Assembly: GCA_023091735.1 (NCBI GenBank) | Contig: JALKBU010000318.1 | Location: 1-48,576, forward strand | DNA length: 48,576 bases | From: Trichomonas tenax | Taxonomy: Eukaryota > Parabasalia > Trichomonadida > Trichomonadidae | Direction: 5' to 3' | In this document: piece by piece, positions 1 through 9,027 of the stretch | Numbering within the stretch: position 1 is the first letter of the stretch | How the letters are laid out: every line of letters begins with the position of its first letter | The notes under the pieces: model-generated | What the model was told of the DNA's origin: nothing | The model's database searches: none | The model's input: the letters and a program-made list of their open reading frames with translations, nothing else | Made by a program: the position numbers and the translations under genes

Positions 1-1
1 A

Positions 2-160
2 CCGATAGAACTTAATGAATTAGTAAAAAGGTATAATAATTATTTTGGTGTCAATATTTCTTCAAGAAGTTTCGCATTATTGAAACCTGTTAAAGATTCA
101 TTTACAAAAGACAGAAGTTTGATATCAAGAAAAAGAATAACAACGTATATCAAAAAATAA
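2..160 (+). CDS. partial hypothetical protein, C-terminal end at window edge
   Basis: An open frame enters from the left edge and ends at a TAA at 158-160, giving 52 codons of the C-terminus of an unseen protein. The end is basic and serine-rich (the tail reads RKRITTYIKK). I do not recognise the family. A similar RKRIT string occurs in the relic at 432-656, so the two may be duplicated parts of the same mobile-element gene. The rest of the gene lies outside the window, so function cannot be assigned. Confidence 0.4.
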   Translation, partial: PIELNELVKRYNNYFGVNISSRSFALLKPVKDSFTKDRSLISRKRITTYIKK

Positions 161-177
161 GCGCAAACGCTCAAAAT

Positions 178-436
178 TTATTTTTGAAATTCTGAAGTCG
201 TCAAATCCTTTCGCTTTAATTTGTCGGTAGGTTGGTTGGTAGGTTGGTTGGTTGGTCATTTCAATCAAATTTTAAGTAAACGAAGCAGTAAATACAAACA
301 TTGACATCGAAATTAATTTAAAACATCAAATTTCATGCATAAACACTCAGAAATTATTTTTCAAATTCCTAACTCATAAAATCCTTTCGCTTTAATTTGT
401 CGGTAGGTTGGTTGGTTGGTAGGTTGGTTAGTTTTA
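178..436. repeat. tandem duplication of about 175 bp with GGTTGG/GGTAGG microsatellite
   Basis: The block with CCTTTCGCTTTAATTTGTCGG followed by alternating GGTTGG/TAGG steps occurs twice, near 203-256 and near 378-430, spaced by about 175 bp. Between them lie two diverged 61-bp units (near 261 and 322) of the array that resumes at 778. Non-coding, apparently a composite tandem array. Confidence 0.75.
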
Positions 437-656
437 TTTAGTAAATTATAATCTTGACACATACGTTAATGTTTTCGATAGATCGATTTTTCCCGACCTA
501 GACATTTTAAGTAAATGCAACCGTAAGCGAATAACAATTCATGGGAAACGTGTATGGTGTTATATCCTAAAAGATGAATGTAAACAAATATACAAACAAA
601 TACTGCATGAAATTGATGAAGATATTGATATTGATGATATACCGACTCATGAATAA
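432..656 (+). pseudogene. coding relic without start codon
   Basis: An open frame of 74 codons follows a TAG at 429-431 and ends at TAA 654-656. It has no ATG. The product looks protein-like, with segments such as CNRKRITIHGKRVWCYIL and an acidic tail DEDIDIDDIPTHE. It starts immediately after the microsatellite, which suggests that the 5' part was replaced or deleted. Family not recognised. A remnant of a mobile-element gene is the best guess, because the surroundings are repeats and a virus-like gene. Confidence 0.35.
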
Positions 657-719
657 ACAATTTATTTTTGTTCATTCTTCCTATGTTGTCAAAATGTCAT
701 GTTGTCATAGTTTTTAAAT

Positions 720-777
720 AGAACTTTTGGACCTGGTCCACTCGGTCCACCTGGTCCACATGATATGACGGCAGAGA
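720..777 (+). repeat. GGTCCACNN short repeat (collagen-like if translated)
   Basis: Three GGTCCAC steps at about 736-759 give, in one frame, a short run of the form GPGPLGPPGPHD, resembling collagen-type Gly-X-Y repeats. The frame is short and is bounded by stops, so this is probably a fragment, not a gene. Confidence 0.3.
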
Positions 778-1021
778 AACATCAAATTTTAAGTATACGA
801 AGCAGTAAATTCAAATCTTTACGTATAAAGTAACGTAAAACATCAAATTTTACGTATACAAGGGAGTAAATTCAAATCTTTACGTATAAAGTTACCCAAA
901 ACATCAAATTTTAAGTATACGAAGCAGTAAATACAAACATCATCTTATAAATTGACGTAAAACATTAAATTTCATGCATAATGAAGCCCAATATTCAAAC
1001 ATCAACGTATAAACTTGCTGC
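778..1021 (+). repeat. four tandem 61-bp repeats
   Basis: Units begin with AACATCAAATTT or a close variant at 778, 839, 900 and 961, a period of exactly 61 bp. The first three are close to each other (AAGTATACGAAGCAGTAAAT core) and the fourth is more diverged. Two more diverged units lie at 261 and 322. The unit is not a multiple of three and contains stops, so the array is non-coding. Confidence 0.85.
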
Positions 1022-1090
1022 TTTTGTAATATTAAATCATTTAGATTGTCATAAATTTAAACATTAAATTCTTCAAAAATAAAAATTCTC

Positions 1091-1834
1091 TTAGATGTCA
1101 TCTCCTTCATCAACGATTTCAGTTTCATATTTTCCTTTAAAAAATTTTGTTGATTTTCCATATTCTTTAAAATGTTTTCTAATACCTAATGACTTCCAGT
1201 TGTTATATGAAATTAAATAAATTTTATCTTTATCTTTACATCTTTCATCATTACCAATATATTTATATTTTAATTTAGTTTTAACATTTAAGTATTCATC
1301 AGCGTTTAATAATTCGCAATCTTCATTTTGGAACATCATTTTAATATATTCAGGGTTATAAATTTTTCTATTCATTCTTTTTCCACTTTTTGTTGGAACT
1401 TTACGGATGCAATAAATGGAAACACCATTTTCTTGGGCTTCGCCCTGGGCACTTTGTGCCTTTGGATTTTCAACAATTTTTATTTCATCTTCATCACATT
1501 TATGCGGTCTTTCACCTTTATTCCATCTATGCCACGTAATCGAAAATGGATGACCTTTATATTTATAAATTAGTTCACTTTCACATCCTTTATATTCATT
1601 TACTAATTCACAACCTTCGTTTTTAAATTGTTCTTTAACCCATTCAGGATTTAGACCACGCCCTGAGCGAATTGTAATCTCTGAGTTGCTTATATCTGTT
1701 TTATCATTTTTTATGACTCGAAGAGTCGGAACCCGAAGGGTTCTTACATTTTCTTTAGATTTAATTAAAAAATCGTATTCATTTAATTGCTTAATACCCC
1801 ATTTCTTCATTAGCTCAGGCGAAACGATTGCCAT
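1091..1834 (-). CDS. hypothetical protein with two DUF723-like/viral zinc-domain repeats
   Basis: This encodes 247 aa. Two related segments are visible: residues about 62-113 (NPEWVKEQF..EGCELV..Y) and about 153-215 (NPEYIKMMF..EDCELL). Each has the pattern 'acidic helix, G/D-CEL(V/L), Y, LxYKYxG, W', which resembles the repeated homing-endonuclease-associated (DUF723-like) domain of giant-virus and Maverick-type elements, although most of the paired zinc cysteines are missing. Between and before the repeats are two low-complexity peptides encoded by GC-rich paired hairpins (1435-1460 and 1715-1743). The ATG at 1834 opens MAIVSPELMKKWG. Repeat-rich flanks suggest mobile-element origin. The family call is inference; DNA binding is possible but not shown. 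Confidence 0.55.
   Translation of the reverse strand: MAIVSPELMKKWGIKQLNEYDFLIKSKENVRTLRVPTLRVIKNDKTDISNSEITIRSGRGLNPEWVKEQFKNEGCELVNEYKGCESELIYKYKGHPFSITWHRWNKGERPHKCDEDEIKIVENPKAQSAQGEAQENGVSIYCIRKVPTKSGKRMNRKIYNPEYIKMMFQNEDCELLNADEYLNVKTKLKYKYIGNDERCKDKDKIYLISYNNWKSLGIRKHFKEYGKSTKFFKGKYETEIVDEGDDI
1435..1460. repeat. GC-rich double hairpin inside a coding region
   Basis: Two perfect hairpins with three-base loops stand 2 bp apart: GGGC-TTC-GCCC (1435-1445) and GGCAC-TTT-GTGCC (1448-1460). On the minus strand they are read in frame as AQSAQGEAQ. Their G+C content is far above the surroundings. Confidence 0.85.
1715..1743. repeat. second GC-rich double hairpin inside the same coding region
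   Basis: GACTC-GAA-GAGTC (1715-1727) and GAACCC-GAA-GGGTTC (1729-1743) are perfect stems with GAA loops separated by one base. On the minus strand they encode the duplicated peptide RTLRVPTLRV in frame. Confidence 0.85.
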
Positions 1835-1893
1835 ATATATAATCTCTTTCTTCCAAATAAAAAATTAAATTATTTTAAAAATTAACTTAAAAA

Positions 1894-1974
1894 TTAGTTG
1901 CTCGGATTTGTTGTTTATATATAGTGTTTGGAATACATCCTTTATATGTATGTTTTACAAAATCGGGCAACTAA
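1894..1974. repeat. 81-bp inverted-repeat unit
   Basis: The left arm TTAGTTGCTCGGATTTGT (1894-1911) and the reverse complement of the right arm (1957-1974) agree at 15 of 18 positions. The unit lies just upstream of the 1091-1834 gene and just before a small broken ORF. It could be a tiny inverted-repeat element or a structured 5' region. Confidence 0.6.
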
Positions 1975-1996
1975 CCCCCAACATATACTACTATCA

Positions 1997-2093
1997 ATGG
2001 CATTTTGTAAAACGTGTAAAAACCTGTTTAATGTTGAATGCTAGAGGATTGGATCACGAATTATGGGAAAATTTTGATTTTGATGATCAATGA
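1997..2093 (+). pseudogene. possible small Cys-rich protein, frameshifted
   Basis: An ATG at 1997 opens MAFCKTCKNLFNVEC and stops at TAG 2042-2044, giving a CxxC pair as in zinc ribbons. The next frame then continues as ARGLDHELWENFDFDDQ to the TGA at 2091-2093. The protein-like character on both sides suggests one small gene broken by a frameshift. It is short, so the evidence is weak. Confidence 0.25.
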
Positions 2094-2472
2094 TTTTCAA
2101 ATTCATCAGATTTAGACTAATTTTCAATTTCCACACTAAATTACAGTAAGCCAGGACTAATAAATATAAAAATACCAATTAATCAAGTAAATATAAATAT
2201 TTAATAGAATATATACTTCTACATAAATCCAAAAATTAAAACCACAAAACGCTTTTATACAATGAAGGAATGCAGCAACAATGATGATACAAAATGTCAA
2301 AATCTTTACCTTCTTTCCCTGTCAAATAATATAATCTTATTGAATAGTTTTTACAGAGCTATTAAACATCTCAGGCCTTAGCTAAGCGTTTCCCAATGTG
2401 AAAAAGGTATAATATAAGAAAACGTAATTTATAGTATTTAAAACAAAAAATAATGACAGATAATATAAGGAA

Positions 2473-2901
2473 TTAAGCCAATACCATACTGGCTTCGAAA
2501 CTCATCTCCTTAACGAATGGATCTTGAAGTGGAATGTTCATAATCTCCATTAACTCGTAACATGGTGGTAAGAGAGTCTTAGAACTCATCTGAGTCTCCA
2601 CAGGATACTCATAGATATGATATATTGATTCCTCAGTGTTGCAGTCTGCTTTCCTGATGTATTCATTCTTCAAGAGTTCTTTGATCTCTCTGTCTGTGCC
2701 ATGTCTTCGTGCCGTCTTGCAGCTTCTGTTTCTTACAGCTACAGCTGTTCTTCCTGGGAGGTGCTTTGCAATCTTAATCCATTGCTTTCCATATTCCTTG
2801 AGACATTTGATGATTAATGCGTCTTCACTCCCTTTCCATGCAGAATTGTCAGCATGTGGGGATATATAGTGGTTCCATCTGCACTGCCTTGGAAAAGGAA
2901 T
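2473..2901 (-). pseudogene. truncated Myb (R2R3-type) transcription factor
   Basis: The minus-strand frame is open from 2901 to the TAA at 2473 but contains no ATG before the domain; a TGA lies at 2902-2904. It encodes CRWNHYISPHADNSAWKGSEDALII, then a full second SANT/Myb repeat (W, EDALIIKCLKEYGKQW, IAKHLPGRTAVAVRNRSCK), and a short acidic tail. This is the R2-R3 junction and R3 repeat typical of the expanded trichomonad Myb family. The first repeat and start codon are missing, and the junction lacks the usual DR of CRDRW. Calling it a 5'-truncated pseudogene follows from that. A residual protein starting from a non-ATG codon cannot be excluded. Confidence 0.7.
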
Positions 2902-2904
2902 TCA

Positions 2905-3801
2905 CAACGATACCCCTATTTATTTTTTTCATAACCCTTCATATTGCTTATGGTTCATTATTTCTGATTGTGATATTATGAATCAAATACACGTGGCCTA
3001 TTGGTGCTATTTGTAGCGAGAAAAAGACATTTTCCAGGTTTATCCAAAATTTCATATTAATTGAAGGGCGTTATTGACTGATTAAAAGGAAACCACACAA
3101 ACATAAACATGTGAATGTGGTCTGGATGGTTCAACAGCTTATTTCATCACATGACCAAAAAACATTATAACCAGTTATAAGTTATAAATTGAAGATATTA
3201 TTCTGCATACTCTGCAGAATCTATATATTCAGTAAATGATAGCGCGAAATCCACTATAAATGGAGATAATGAGTCTTACATCATATGAGATATTCTGACA
3301 GAGTTTTTATTTGGCCAATTTTCTTGATGAATTGAAGGTTTAACGAGTATAACTCATGATGATGAGACAATCTGCAATCGCGTTGTCATTGAACACTACT
3401 TGAATCTATAATTTTGGCTGAGATTTTGCCGAAATTTGAACTTGTGATTGTTCAACCTTGTCAGCAAAAAGATATATTAGCATCATTGATTAGAAAAGAA
3501 ATTCATTGATTTTGTCTTCGGAATGGTTAATATTAAACTATCATATTATTTTGTCATGTAACGTTCACAAATTGTGTTCGTTTTGGCATATAAATAATTG
3601 TATATTCATATTCAATTTGATCGCGAATTCCTACCACATACAACTAGCAGCACCTAATTTTATCATAAAAATCAACAGGAAATGCACTAAACCTAATCGT
3701 GCGTCAAATGATCTCTCATCACAAAAGTGTTTCATAACTCTTCCAATAACAGGAATCAACATAAGCCATTATAAATATATCATATATTATTTATTTTCTA
3801 T
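2905..3801. other. non-coding interval
   Basis: AT-rich with no convincing gene. An open frame of 99 codons at 3506-3805 lacks protein character. One perfect hairpin, ATTCTGCA-TACTC-TGCAGAAT, lies at 3200-3220. The flippase promoter should be near the right end, but no clear initiator is visible. Confidence 0.5.
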
Positions 3802-6800
3802 ATGAATATAAGAGTAAAATGTAAAAATAATGATTATGTGATGAGAAAAGTTATTAAAAAGAAACACATCAATAACGATAATTTGATTTGCGATCAAAAA
3901 TTTTTGATGTCTGATTCTTCATCATCTGATGAAGAAGGCTCGAAAATCATATATTCACCAAATCCAGACCCGCATCCATACGAAAACAAAGTTATTACGA
4001 GTCGTTACACTTGGTGGAACTTTATTTTTATCAATTTATGGGAGCAATTCCATAGATTTGCGAATATATACTTCTTAATCTGCGCCCTTATTCAAACGGT
4101 ACCACAGATATCACAGCTTGATCCGTTTTCAGGCATTTTGTCAATTGTTTTTATGTTATCTATTACAGCAGTTAAAACAGCGTTCGAAGACTATAAAAAA
4201 CACAAAGAAGACAACAGAATAAATACGCAAATCGCAAAAGTTCTATTTCGAGACGGTTCAATTATCGATAAAGAATGGCAAAATCTCTGTGTAGGCGATT
4301 TAATTTACATTGAGAACGATATGACGTTTCCCGCCGATGTAGTGATGCTATATACTCAATCTTCAGACGGAAGATGCAGAATTGAGACAATGGCTCTCGA
4401 TGGCGAAACAAACTTGAAATTTAGGTATTCTGTACCTCACAACTTACATAAATCGAACTTGGAAATACATATTTCGCAACCAACACCGAGTTTAACATAT
4501 TTTAGCGGTAAAATTATTGCAAATAACGAAACGTATCCGATTGATTTGAATTACTTTGTTCCAAGAGGCTGCGTTCTCAGAAAGACAGCATTTGCAGTTG
4601 GTGTTGTTGTTTATACAGGAAAAGAAACAAAAACATTAATGAACGCTGCGAAACCGCATTTCAAGTTCACAGAACTCGATGTTTTCCTCGACAAGATGGT
4701 TATTGCTTTATCTATAGTGTTGGCTGTCATTTGCATTGGTCTCACAATAGGAAATCGTTTTTGGACATTAAGTCACATGAATTCGAACTATTTGAAGCTG
4801 GAATCGCTTCCTGCCATCAACTATTTCTATCAAGTGTTCTCATGGCTGTTGATTGTCAATAACCTGATTCCCTTGAGTGTCTATTCATCTTTGGATCTTG
4901 TGAGATTCTTCCTCGCACAAACAATCATCTACGACAAGACAATGATGGACGGGGACAGACCTTCTGTGTGCAGAAACTCAGATCTTGTCTCATCCATCGG
5001 AAGAGTGACACATATGTTCTCAGACAAAACAGGAACACTGACGAAGAACCAAATGACGTTTAAATCGCTTGCGTTCCAGAATATATTATTCGGCATTGAT
5101 AAAAATAAGAAGAAAATATCCACGAAGCCATTGATTCACGTGAATTTAACACCGAAGAATTCAGAGCGTTTGGTTTCTGTTTCAGATGAATGCATCAGAT
5201 GGATGCAAGAAAACATTGAAGAAAAGGATGCTCATGACTTCTTGTTAACCATTGTTTTATGTAATGGAGCACAAACACTTTCAAATTGCACTTATTATAA
5301 AATAGAAGATATTAAAGAGCAGTTCCCGGACTTCGAGTTCCCGTTGGATTTACCTCCAGCAGAAATCGTTGCTAAGTTCCCATATCTCATTTCATATCAG
5401 ACGGGATCACCAGACGAAATCGCTTTGCTTCATTTCGCAAGAGAATGCGGATTTATTTTATACACAAACACATCAAATTCAGTATCAGTCATCATAGATG
5501 GAAAGTTGACGGTTTTCAGGCGTCCAATCATCTTCGATTTCAACTCAAAGAGGAAGAGAATGTCTGTTATTGCAGGCGAAGAGAAAGGACCATTGACAAT
5601 GTACGTGAAAGGTGCAGATAGTACAGTTCTTCCTCGAGGAGACTGCCACCAAGATTTCCTCAAGATGCTTGATGATATCACAGATGAAGGCCTGCGTACA
5701 TTAACATATGCACGTCGTCCAATCACAGATGAAGACAAGGAAATGTTTGAGCGCTATGATGAGATCAAAGAGATGGTTGAAGGTCGTGATCAAGCAATGG
5801 AAAATCTTGCTGATGAAGCAGAGCTTGGCCTCGAAGTTTTCGCTTTCAGCGGTGTCGAAGATGAACTTCAGGATGATGTTGCTTTGACATTGCAGCGTCT
5901 TCGTTCAGCAAACATCAAAGTTTGGATGCTCACAGGTGACAAACTTGATACAGCTCTCAACATCGCACAAACAAGTGGATTATCGCACAAAACACACAAA
6001 ATCGTTGTCTTGAACTGGGATGATATTGAACGTCATTTCTCAGTTCTCAACAACTTGAATCTCTCTAAGACTGTTATTGCTATCGATGGCACAAATCTTA
6101 CGAAATTGCTGAACAATGGCGGCGAATATCTGAAAGAGTTCTTTATGTACGCAGAACAGTGCGTTTCTGTTGTCTGCGCTCGTTGTGGACCATGCCAGAA
6201 AGGCAGCATTGTTCGCAATTTCATGCAGATACATCCAACAAAGTGTGCTCTTGCTATTGGCGATGGTTCAAATGACGTTGACATGCTTCGTGCTGCAAAT
6301 GTCGGCGTTGGTGTTGAAGGCAGAGAAGGCTCCGAGGCAGTTATGAGCTCAGATTTCTCCATTCCTTCTTTCCGCCATGTTGGAAAGCTGCTGATCGTTC
6401 ACGGAAGATGGTGCTGCAACAGATGCGCGCTTCTAATATTGCTCACGTTTTACAAGAATACAATGATGGCGTTGCTCCAGATTTATTATGGATTCTTCAA
6501 TGGTTTCTCAGCGACATCAGCATTAGACAGCGGCTACATATCCATGTACAACACTATTCTCACGATTCCTCAGTTATTCTTCATCTGCATCTTCGAAGAA
6601 GATGTGACAGCCAAATACGTTCTTGCTGTCCCTCAAGTTTACCAAGAAACACAATTAAAAGGAGGCTTAGGAGTTGGAAATGTCGTAATGTGGTACTTCC
6701 TCGCGATTTTCCATTCGGCGCTTATCTTCTTCTATTCGTACTTCGAGAGCTCTTCAGTGCTTCTCGGAAACGATTCCCAGACATTCGATTTGACAGTCTT

Positions 6801-7131
6801 CACTCAGATTTCCGGTTGGACTCTTTTGTTTGTATTTACTTTCGAGCTTATTGTTCGTTTCAAGACCATCACTATTGTTCATATTGTTCTTTACGCTCTG
6901 TGTGTTGTTGCTTATGGACTCATCGAGTTTGTTTATTCATACCTCGATCCATCGATGACAGACATCTTGAGTATCATTTTCTCGCTCCCGAGAATTTGGT
7001 TCTCTATCCCATTCGTTGTTGGCACAATCATTATAATCGATATGATTGCTATATATCTAAGACCTATATTTGTTCCATCAATCTCAGACTCTGTCGCTGA
7101 GCTTCAATATGCTTCTCACTTATATTCTTAA
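3802..7131 (+). CDS. P4-type ATPase (phospholipid flippase)
   Basis: This encodes 1109 aa, the usual length for P4-ATPases, which move aminophospholipids from the outer to the cytosolic membrane leaflet. The N-terminal signature reads NKVITSRYTWWNF..LWEQFHRFANIYFL. The dephosphorylation motif DGET is at residue 200 and P4-style NNLIPLSVYSSLDLV precedes the phosphorylation motif DKTGTLT at D408. The nucleotide-binding domain (TGSPDE, MLTGDKLDTA) follows, then the hinge GDGSNDVDM at residue 820 (Ser where Ala is common). About ten membrane segments are expected, two before DGET, two before DKTGT and six at the C-terminus. A second ATG at 3907 (MSDSSSSDEEG) gives a more typical acidic N-terminus and may be the true start. 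The gene stands alone. A CDC50 partner would be expected elsewhere. Confidence 0.95.
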   Translation: MNIRVKCKNNDYVMRKVIKKKHINNDNLICDQKFLMSDSSSSDEEGSKIIYSPNPDPHPYENKVITSRYTWWNFIFINLWEQFHRFANIYFLICALIQTVPQISQLDPFSGILSIVFMLSITAVKTAFEDYKKHKEDNRINTQIAKVLFRDGSIIDKEWQNLCVGDLIYIENDMTFPADVVMLYTQSSDGRCRIETMALDGETNLKFRYSVPHNLHKSNLEIHISQPTPSLTYFSGKIIANNETYPIDLNYFVPRGCVLRKTAFAVGVVVYTGKETKTLMNAAKPHFKFTELDVFLDKMVIALSIVLAVICIGLTIGNRFWTLSHMNSNYLKLESLPAINYFYQVFSWLLIVNNLIPLSVYSSLDLVRFFLAQTIIYDKTMMDGDRPSVCRNSDLVSSIGRVTHMFSDKTGTLTKNQMTFKSLAFQNILFGIDKNKKKISTKPLIHVNLTPKNSERLVSVSDECIRWMQENIEEKDAHDFLLTIVLCNGAQTLSNCTYYKIEDIKEQFPDFEFPLDLPPAEIVAKFPYLISYQTGSPDEIALLHFARECGFILYTNTSNSVSVIIDGKLTVFRRPIIFDFNSKRKRMSVIAGEEKGPLTMYVKGADSTVLPRGDCHQDFLKMLDDITDEGLRTLTYARRPITDEDKEMFERYDEIKEMVEGRDQAMENLADEAELGLEVFAFSGVEDELQDDVALTLQRLRSANIKVWMLTGDKLDTALNIAQTSGLSHKTHKIVVLNWDDIERHFSVLNNLNLSKTVIAIDGTNLTKLLNNGGEYLKEFFMYAEQCVSVVCARCGPCQKGSIVRNFMQIHPTKCALAIGDGSNDVDMLRAANVGVGVEGREGSEAVMSSDFSIPSFRHVGKLLIVHGRWCCNRCALLILLTFYKNTMMALLQIYYGFFNGFSATSALDSGYISMYNTILTIPQLFFICIFEEDVTAKYVLAVPQVYQETQLKGGLGVGNVVMWYFLAIFHSALIFFYSYFESSSVLLGNDSQTFDLTVFTQISGWTLLFVFTFELIVRFKTITIVHIVLYALCVVAYGLIEFVYSYLDPSMTDILSIIFSLPRIWFSIPFVVGTIIIIDMIAIYLRPIFVPSISDSVAELQYASHLYS

Positions 7132-7210
7132 TGCTAATATTATATAATAAATTATGTATTGTTTTTTTAATAACACATATGAAAATTAGTGACACTTTAA
7201 TTTATAATAT

Positions 7211-7315
7211 AGGGGGAATAATCCCACTCCTAAATAAATAAATTAAACGGAGATATATCATAAAGGAGATACTGGCATCTACGAAGCCACCTAAAAACTT
7301 CAATTTGGTTAATCT
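7211..7315 (+). repeat. dispersed repeat, copy 1
   Basis: From AGGGGGAATAATCCC through CCTAAATAAATAAATT and CCACCTAAAAACTTCAATTT to GGTTAATCT, this matches 20355-20467 in the same orientation. It is non-coding and lies downstream of the flippase gene. Confidence 0.8.
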
Positions 7316-7356
7316 ATATATATCTCAAAAATTATACTACGTTTAATTAAGGATCT

Positions 7357-7475
7357 CGCCCGGGCGAATATTTTTCGCCAGTGAACGAGCAAAAAAGGCA
7401 CATTTTTCATTTTCGCCTTAAGGTTATTAGGGTGTTGTTGGTTCTTCCAGTTATAACTTTCATATTCGCCGGCGA
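7357..7475. repeat. GC palindrome cluster
   Basis: Three self-complementary sites stand close together in AT-rich DNA: CGCCCGGGCG (7357-7366), overlapping the hairpin GGCGAA-TATTT-TTCGCC (7363-7379), and TCGCCGGCGA (7466-7475). The minus-strand 65-codon frame over them is not convincing as a gene. Confidence 0.6.
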
Positions 7476-7591
7476 TGATATTTGACTCCATAGTTTTTGA
7501 TCGCATACCTATGAGAATACGGAGTTGTCAAAACACCAAACCTCTTAATTCCTTTCGTCACATAACAAAGCGGATTAGGATACTATTCAGT

Positions 7592-8773
7592 TTATAACTT
7601 CCTATGCACGTGATTAATGACTTGAGGTGTTGTCGTCATTTGATTCAGAACTATACTCAGAACATAGCGAAGATATGAAGAATTCTTACCATTAACATTT
7701 GATACATAACTTGGAATGAGTGTTGGATTTACATAAATGTCAATCACCTTCGGATAGAAATATGTTTGATCGTAATCAACAGATCCAACATAAAACAATC
7801 AATGGCCTGTTGTTAGTGGAGGAAGAACATATCTTATAACGAGATCTGTGTTATAAAATATATCACCACTTCTTAATGTTGTCGATGATTGATCATTGAT
7901 TGAATAAATCGGATTTGTCACAGGTTTAACATATAACAAATCTTCAAGATAATTCTTCATCTTTTCCAATGTTCCTATCAAATTATTTCTCTTTTCTGGC
8001 ATCATTAAATACTGTTGCGCGCAAGTCTATTGTGAGCCTATAAATGAAACTATTTGGTTCAGTGACGTGCAACTTTGTGAGTCAGATCTTGCTCCATTTA
8101 TATATCGATAATCATGTGTGATACGAATCGGTTTGAATGACGGATGAATGTTTATTTGTGGCGTAGCTTTGGGTATTGGTGCTGGTGTCGGTGCAGGTGT
8201 CATTGCATGTGTTGGTCTTGGTGTCGGAAATATTACACCCGCAAAAGTATCTGATGTGAAGTGAGCATCTAAGAGCAATCTAGTTCTGCAGAAATTTTCT
8301 GGTGCTGGACATGTTATAGTATAATTTCTAAGTCTACCACCTACTAATGTTCTTTGGAATGAATACTTTTGCCCCTTTGCAGTACATGTGTAAGTAATTT
8401 TTTGATTTGTTTGCGCATTTGTGAAATCGTCAATTGAGAAACTTATATAACCGTTGCAATGATAAGTTCCACATGTATCATCTACTTTATTAGTAAGACC
8501 CGGATTTGTTGCTTTCCCTGAAGGGAAGTTTCCCCATGGATAAAAAACAGGCTGATATTCATAATCATCCAAATCAGACCTAAGATGCTTTCCATATGGA
8601 GCGTAGTATGATGGATTGCTACAAAACAAACGCTCAGGATATCCAAGTGTTCCTGTACAATTATAATCATATAGAGTATAATTTCCATATATATTATAAT
8701 CAAACCAAACAATGTGAATGAATTGCACCCAAAACCTTATTATCGAGCTCCATATTTTATTCAAGCCCTCCAT
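7592..8773 (-). pseudogene. GP63/leishmanolysin-like (M8) surface metallopeptidase, broken
   Basis: The minus strand encodes, first, a C-terminal M8-type segment with paired cysteines ending in ITCPAPENFC (about 8300-8770), then a Thr/Pro linker (PTPRPTHAMTPAPTPAP), then the start of a mature M8 domain (PIRITHDYRYINGARSDSQSC). An in-frame TAG (8027-8029) interrupts it. The frame continues with MMPEKRNNLIGTLEKMKNYL and DLVIRYVLPPL to a TGA (7799-7801), then FYVGSVDYDQTYFYPKVIDIYVNP to a stop at 7592. The expected zinc motif HExxH is absent (VLSIVLNQM at the place). All pieces stay in one frame. It appears to be the junction of two tandem M8 domains that then decayed. Trichomonad GP63-like proteins are surface proteases; this copy should be inactive. 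Confidence 0.7.
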
Positions 8774-9027
8774 AGGACATTGCAGTGATATATCTCATTT
8801 ATTTAGTTGAAATACAAATACACAAAACATTTTTTTGCACAACAAATATTTATGTGACAATAAACTTTTTACATGACAAAATATTTTAAATCTGTTATTT
8901 TTTCGCTAAATTAAAAATACAGGGGATTATAGATGTCTTGGATATCAATTCGCAATAAAAAATGATAATTGTAAGGATAACGCACAAAGTTTTGTAAACC
9001 GAAAAAAAGTTTCTTCAAACGTCTTCA
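8774..9027. promoter_or_regulatory. upstream region with TTTACATGACAAAAT motif
   Basis: ATTTATGTGACAATAAAC and TTTTTACATGACAAAATATT lie at about 8850-8890, about 150 bp before the ATG at 9028. The same motif recurs upstream of several other genes in the window. No gene is seen in the interval. Confidence 0.45.

Noticed and set aside
3506..3805. 99-codon plus-strand open frame before the flippase gene
   Set aside because: Low protein character, no domain, no promoter sign; overlaps the flippase start by chance.
6408..7100. 230-codon open frame inside the flippase gene
   Set aside because: Shadow in another frame of a clearly conserved coding region.
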